From Tenrec ecaudatus (lineage: Eukaryota; Chordata; Mammalia; Afrosoricida; Tenrecidae), in the NCBI RefSeq assembly GCF_050624435.1, contig NC_134545.1, positions 83,029,563-83,093,562 of the forward strand: a stretch of DNA of 64,000 nucleotides. Reading direction: 5' to 3'. Of the stretch, positions 59,983 to 64,000 are shown in pieces (the first letter of the stretch is position 1; each line of letters opens with the position of its first letter). The notes under the pieces were generated by a model. That model was not told the DNA's origin. It was given only the letters and a program-made list of their open reading frames with translations, and searched no databases. Position numbers and translations under genes: made by a program.

Positions 59983-60181
59983 CTTCAAAAAACCAGCGAA
60001 TCAATTCCTATTCATGGTGACCCTATAGGACAGGGCAGAACTGTGCTTGTGAGTTTCCAAAATGGTAACTCTTTAAGGGAGTAGAAAGCTTCAGCATTCT
60101 CCCAAGGAGCAGCTGCAGGTTTTGAACTGCTGACCTTGCAGTTATCAGTCCAACTCATAACCACTATGCCACGAGGGCTCC
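59983..60181 (-). repeat. AfroSINE, minus orientation
   Basis: Plus strand: ccctataggacagggcagaa, ggttttgaactgctgacctt and taaccactatgccacgaggg. It is near full length and well preserved. Confidence 0.88.
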
Positions 60182-61759
60182 TTTGCCTGGATAATAAGGG
60201 AAATTTATTAACCATTCTTATAAGGGAAACTAGACCTTTGGTGTGGCTGTGAAATAGAAATGAACATAAATCATTTGTACAAATGTTATTTCTCTTGCAG
60301 CATAAGAAAACCACACCATTATAGATCGATCAGCATGACTGTGATGTAAGTTTTCTTTGATTACACCAACTCCTATATTAAATTAAACTGCTGTAGTAGG
60401 AAGTTCAGCGCTCGTCACGGGGAACCAGCTTCATTCTAGAATCACATTTCTCCGGTGCGGGTTTCAGCGCTGTGCTCAGGTGGCGTGGCCAGCTGTTCAT
60501 GAGTTCAGAAAGAAATACAGAGAACACTGCTTCTCAAGGACCTGGGGGCTCAAATACAGAGCATGGTCATCATTAAGCTTGCAGATGACACTAATGGGAA
60601 CAAGGGCAGGCTGGGAATTCCAACTAAGAATAAGTACAGGGTAGAATCCTGGAGAGAAAACCCGAACTGTGTAAGAGAAGGGGTGAGGAAGAACTGGCTT
60701 GCGATGTGGCCATGACCAGAGCAGGCTCAGGGCTGGTTGGGGCTGGAGGAGGGGTGGTGATGGAGCCTGCTCTCTAGAAGAGGGCCCAGGATCTAACTGC
60801 TTATACTAATACGAGACCCTTGTAAAGGTTTTTAGCCAGTTTATCTTGGCTCAACTAGGGACTGAAACATTGTATTTTCTCCCCAAGAGAGCTGAAACCC
60901 TCTGATGGTAGCTCTGTCCAGGAGTCCCTGTGCAGTGCCTTGCTGATGTGAGATAGGATAGGACCATCCTGAGGTTTGCATAAACGCAGTGTAAAACTCG
61001 GTCCTTTCGCCCATCTTTAGCCTTTCATCTCTCCATCCAGCCCACCGACATGCCTTTTCATTTCTGCCTCAGAAGCCGCGTTCATCGATTCCTTTCCTGC
61101 CCTCTGTTGCCGTCATCTTTAGTCCACACAACCACACTTTCTCTGCGCATCCACAGTGGCTCTCTGCTGCCCCTCATGCAATAAGGGGGTCGCCACCGAG
61201 CAGCTGAAGTCCTCGTGCCACAGCTCAGTCTGATCAGAGCAGTCTCTTGCTCCATCCCCTCCTGGGTGCCCAGTGTTCTTAGGCCACTGTCCCAGCTCCT
61301 TATAGGGATGTGCAGGCCCTGCATGAACTGACTCCCAATTCATTCTCCAACCCCATTTCCTATCACCCCTCTTTTACTTCACGGGCCACGCCTAGCTTTC
61401 CTCTCTGTTCTGTGACTCCTTGGAGCCTTTTCCAATATAAGATGCAGGAAAGCTCTCTCTCTCTCAAATTTATAGAACAAACTGGATTTCCCTTCCACAA
61501 TTCTGAATGACATTGCTGAATGACATTGATTGTAATCCTCACAATGTCAGGGCATTCTTCTCACTTTCTCACTCTATTTACCGTTTGACTGTGTCCTTTC
61601 CTGTCCCTTCCAGCCCTTTGAGCTTTATCCCTTGGTGAATTCTTCCCTCTTAGCCTCCTGTGGTACTTGAGTGTGTACTTCCCAGGTGTCATTATTTCAT
61701 ACTGGTCTGTCTCTCTTTTGAGCTATAGGTGTGAGTTCACGTGTAGGCTTGAAGAGTAT

Positions 61760-62150
61760 CTAAGGACCACTGTCCCGGAAGTTTCACCGCATTCCATCAA
61801 ACTGGTCAGCCGGATCAGTTGTGTGGGTTTGAGTGTCGTCCCATACGTTTCCCCCATTCTACCCAGGGCTTCTTGTTGTGTTCCCTTCCAGGGCAATCAG
61901 CAGGGGTAGCCGGATGTCATCTAGTGTTTCTGGATCTGGGATTGTAGAGACTGGACCACGTTGTCCGTTGGATGGCTTGCTTGCTCGAATCTTTAATTGT
62001 CTTGCCTATTGTTTTGCTGTGGTTGGGGGAGACCTCTGGTTGTACCTCAGATGGCCAATCACAAGTTTTAAAACAGCAGCATCTAGAACACTGTTACTGT
62101 GGACTACCTTAGGCTAGGGGGCCTTGTTTTCTCTTGAGACTAGCGTCCTG
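61760..62150 (-). repeat. Possible LINE UTR segment
   Basis: Phrases such as cagttgtgtgggtttgagtg, atacgtttcccccattctac and caggggtagccggatgtcat look like a repeat familiar from other afrotherian sequence, possibly L1 UTR in reverse. The family and limits are uncertain. Confidence 0.3.
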
Positions 62151-62718
62151 AGCTCCCAGGCCCAGTGATTCATCCATCAAGGTGTTTGCTTATGGCTGAG
62201 ATGCGTTCCTAGCTCTACTCCCTGAGGGGCTCCCCTCGCTCTTCTTGAGGCGGTTGCTCTCCTTCTCGGTCTCTATCTAAAGGACCCTCTTTAGAGACTT
62301 CCCTTTACCATGCCCCCAACCTACGGCATTTATCATGATGACTAGTTATTATCTTATTTGTTCATTTCTTTAGCTGCTGGGCTCCGTGAGAGCCCGAGAC
62401 TCTGCTGGTTTCCTTAATCGCTGTATCCCAGGAGCCCGCACAGCATTGACATACGGTGGACACTCGGAACATACGAAGATATCCACATACTGCCACAGCA
62501 GTGCCCTGCATATTTTAAAACCAGATCTGGGAATCCTATGGCTCCTCCTATTCAGGGTCTCCACAGCCTAAGAGCTGATGAGTGCACCCAGACAGTAAAA
62601 TTAACTGTATTTCCAAGCTCCCTACTTGCTCATCTGAGGCTGTTCAGAGGCAAGACAGGTGGACATCATGGATAATTGGGTGATTTCTTGTACAGCAGTG
62701 GCAGCCTTGAAAAAGAAC

Positions 62719-62741
62719 TGTGTGTGTGTGTGTGTGTGTGT
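62719..62741. repeat. (TG)n microsatellite
   Basis: A run of about eleven TG units. Confidence 0.95.
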
Positions 62742-63819
62742 ACTGTGCACTTTGTAACCTGCATTTTCCAAAATCTAGACCGTGGAGAATGTCCCCAATA
62801 TGAGCATCTCCCACGTTCCCATTAAGGTGACTTGACCATCTGTCTTCTAGATCCCGAATGAAGACGAGTAAGGCAACAATTAAACACTCCCTCCTCCCTG
62901 ACAGCCTCCCAGCAGGCTGCCCCCAGCCCCATAGCAGCCCAGAGCCACTCATCATTCTCGGCTTTCCTCCAGCCAGCGCTCCACTCATTTGGCTGGGATT
63001 CAAAGACGCTTAGGCTTCAAAAGCTGAGCTTTCTGAGCTACCATTCTGGACAACTGAGGAGACCCAAAGATGGCCGACTGGGGGACCCACATACTCCGAG
63101 AGCTCTTCCGAACAAAGCGAGTTTGGTGTCTGAGATATTATTCTGGATGCTTACCCTCTCCGAGTTACTTCATCAAGAAAGCATATGATGGGACTTTTAG
63201 AGGACATTTCCGGAGGCAGAGCTGAATGTTAAATAGATAAAAGTAAAAATGACTGAGTGGGAAAGCAAAGAGGATGGAGGGTGCTTTGATCAACACCCAT
63301 GCCCCGGGCTACATGGTGTGTCCATCACTGAAGCTCAGTGTGTGCGGAGCCAGGGAGATCAGGCACCCAGTGCGAAGAACCTTTGACGGAGACGTGACAG
63401 GCAAGAGCTGCAAGAACATGGACACCCAGAAAGAATCTCAGGCCCAAAGCACCCCGAGTTTCCTAGCCGATGAGTCAGCTAGGAGCGCTGTCCTTCTGAG
63501 GGATGGATGTTCGTGAGAACACCGGGAGCCAGAGTGATTGGGAAGCATCCGCCTGGAATAGGCTTTATAGTTGCTGCGAATGAGAAAGGAAGGCCATCTA
63601 TTTTTAAGAGAAAAAGCCATAAAAAGCTGACAGTTCCACCCCCACTCCTAGCAAATCCCAGTCATCTCTAGCCAAGCTACTCCGTTTTCCTGACAGAGAC
63701 TTGCACAGTGGGGAAGACTGTGAAAAATCAGTGGTAATAACCACAAACCGCTTATGGTACCCTCTGGACTCAGCCATGATGTCTTTCGGTCCATTAGGAT
63801 GAGGTAGGTCATCTTCCAT

Positions 63820-63821
<2 letters not shown>

Positions 63822-63859
<38 letters not shown>
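63822..63859. repeat. (CA)n microsatellite
   Basis: A pure run of nineteen CA units near the right edge. Confidence 0.95.
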
Positions 63860-63860
<1 letters not shown>

Positions 63861-64000
63861 AACAGCACGTGTGCAGTAGCAACTTCACCTAACACCCAGG
63901 GAGTGATGCAAGTCAATTTCATTTTAATCTTTAAATGGTACTAGCATTTTTCGATTTGGAAACTTCTGAGGCTTCCTAATCCCATTTATTATCGAGTTGA

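Larger units (their letters stand above)
37794..64000 (-). other. HPSE2: HPSE2 upstream intron, partial
   Basis: This is sequence 5' of the 37648-37793 exon on the minus strand. It is read as the 3' 26 kb of the next intron because the expected preceding exon was not found. The stretches 37800-39120, 45000-46169, 47700-48139, 48291-49291, 49480-50550, 53463-55463, 55673-58060, 60182-61759, 62155-62718 and 62742-63821 hold no gene or repeat that I can name. Confidence 0.7.

Noticed and set aside
63479..63500. Half of a REST/NRSF site (GCGCTGTCC)
   Set aside because: Only the left half matches. The right half (GGTGCTGAA-like) is missing at any usual spacing.
37794..64000. Search for the preceding HPSE2 exon
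   Set aside because: No minus-strand stretch encoding the expected residues (ending near NFNPLP) with splice sites was seen. A spliced alignment with the HPSE2 protein would settle this.

Overview
This is a stretch of a placental mammal nuclear genome. It carries the 3' end of HPSE2 (heparanase-2) on the minus strand, plus intron and downstream sequence full of transposons. The lineage can be read from the repeats. About twenty tRNA-derived SINEs of the AfroSINE type and three RTE LINE copies with the matching 3' end point to Afrotheria. A short SPIN-family hAT transposon at 51614-51843 narrows this to a tenrec such as Echinops, the afrotherian known to carry SPIN. The species call is an inference; Afrotheria is firm.

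Gene layout, read right to left on the minus strand. Three coding exons with consensus splice sites lie at 37648-37793, 30893-31039 and 2618-2783. They join in frame to the last 152 residues of HPSE2 and the TAA stop. By the human 12-exon model they are exons 10, 11 and 12. The two introns are 6.6 kb and 28.1 kb. Positions 37794-64000 are the 3' part of the next intron upstream, and I saw no further exon there. Positions 1-2617 hold the 3' UTR and possibly flanking DNA. I find no other protein-coding gene. The many open frames of 60-200 codons are chance frames in introns or decayed transposons.

Repeat layout. 3.1-3.7 kb: two AfroSINEs, one split by a hAT MITE. 4.8-6.6 kb: a long decayed RTE copy split by a SINE. 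10.0-10.6 kb: an LTR inside a SINE. 16.0-16.5 kb: an intronic CpG island followed by CTCF-like motifs. 21.9-22.4 kb: an L1 3' end followed by a second hAT MITE. 24.1-24.8 kb: an L1 3' end. 30.2 kb: a 25-bp minisatellite just outside an HPSE2 exon. 32.0 and 35.0 kb: an inverted pair of palindrome-ended MITE-like elements. 39.7-41.1 kb: an RTE 3' end split by an ERVL-like LTR with a perfect 5-bp duplication. 42.9-43.4 kb: a second copy of the LTR seen at 10 kb, in opposite orientation. 44.8 kb: a G-quadruplex-prone tract. 51.6-52.7 kb: the SPIN element, then an internally deleted RTE.

I did not find a new biological system such as a defence island, operon or novel gene. The points worth following are the traces of horizontally spread hAT transposons, the datable nested insertions, the intronic CpG island with CTCF-like sites, and the unidentified inverted-repeat family. 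Repeat family names come from recognising sequence by eye and should be confirmed with a repeat-masking search.
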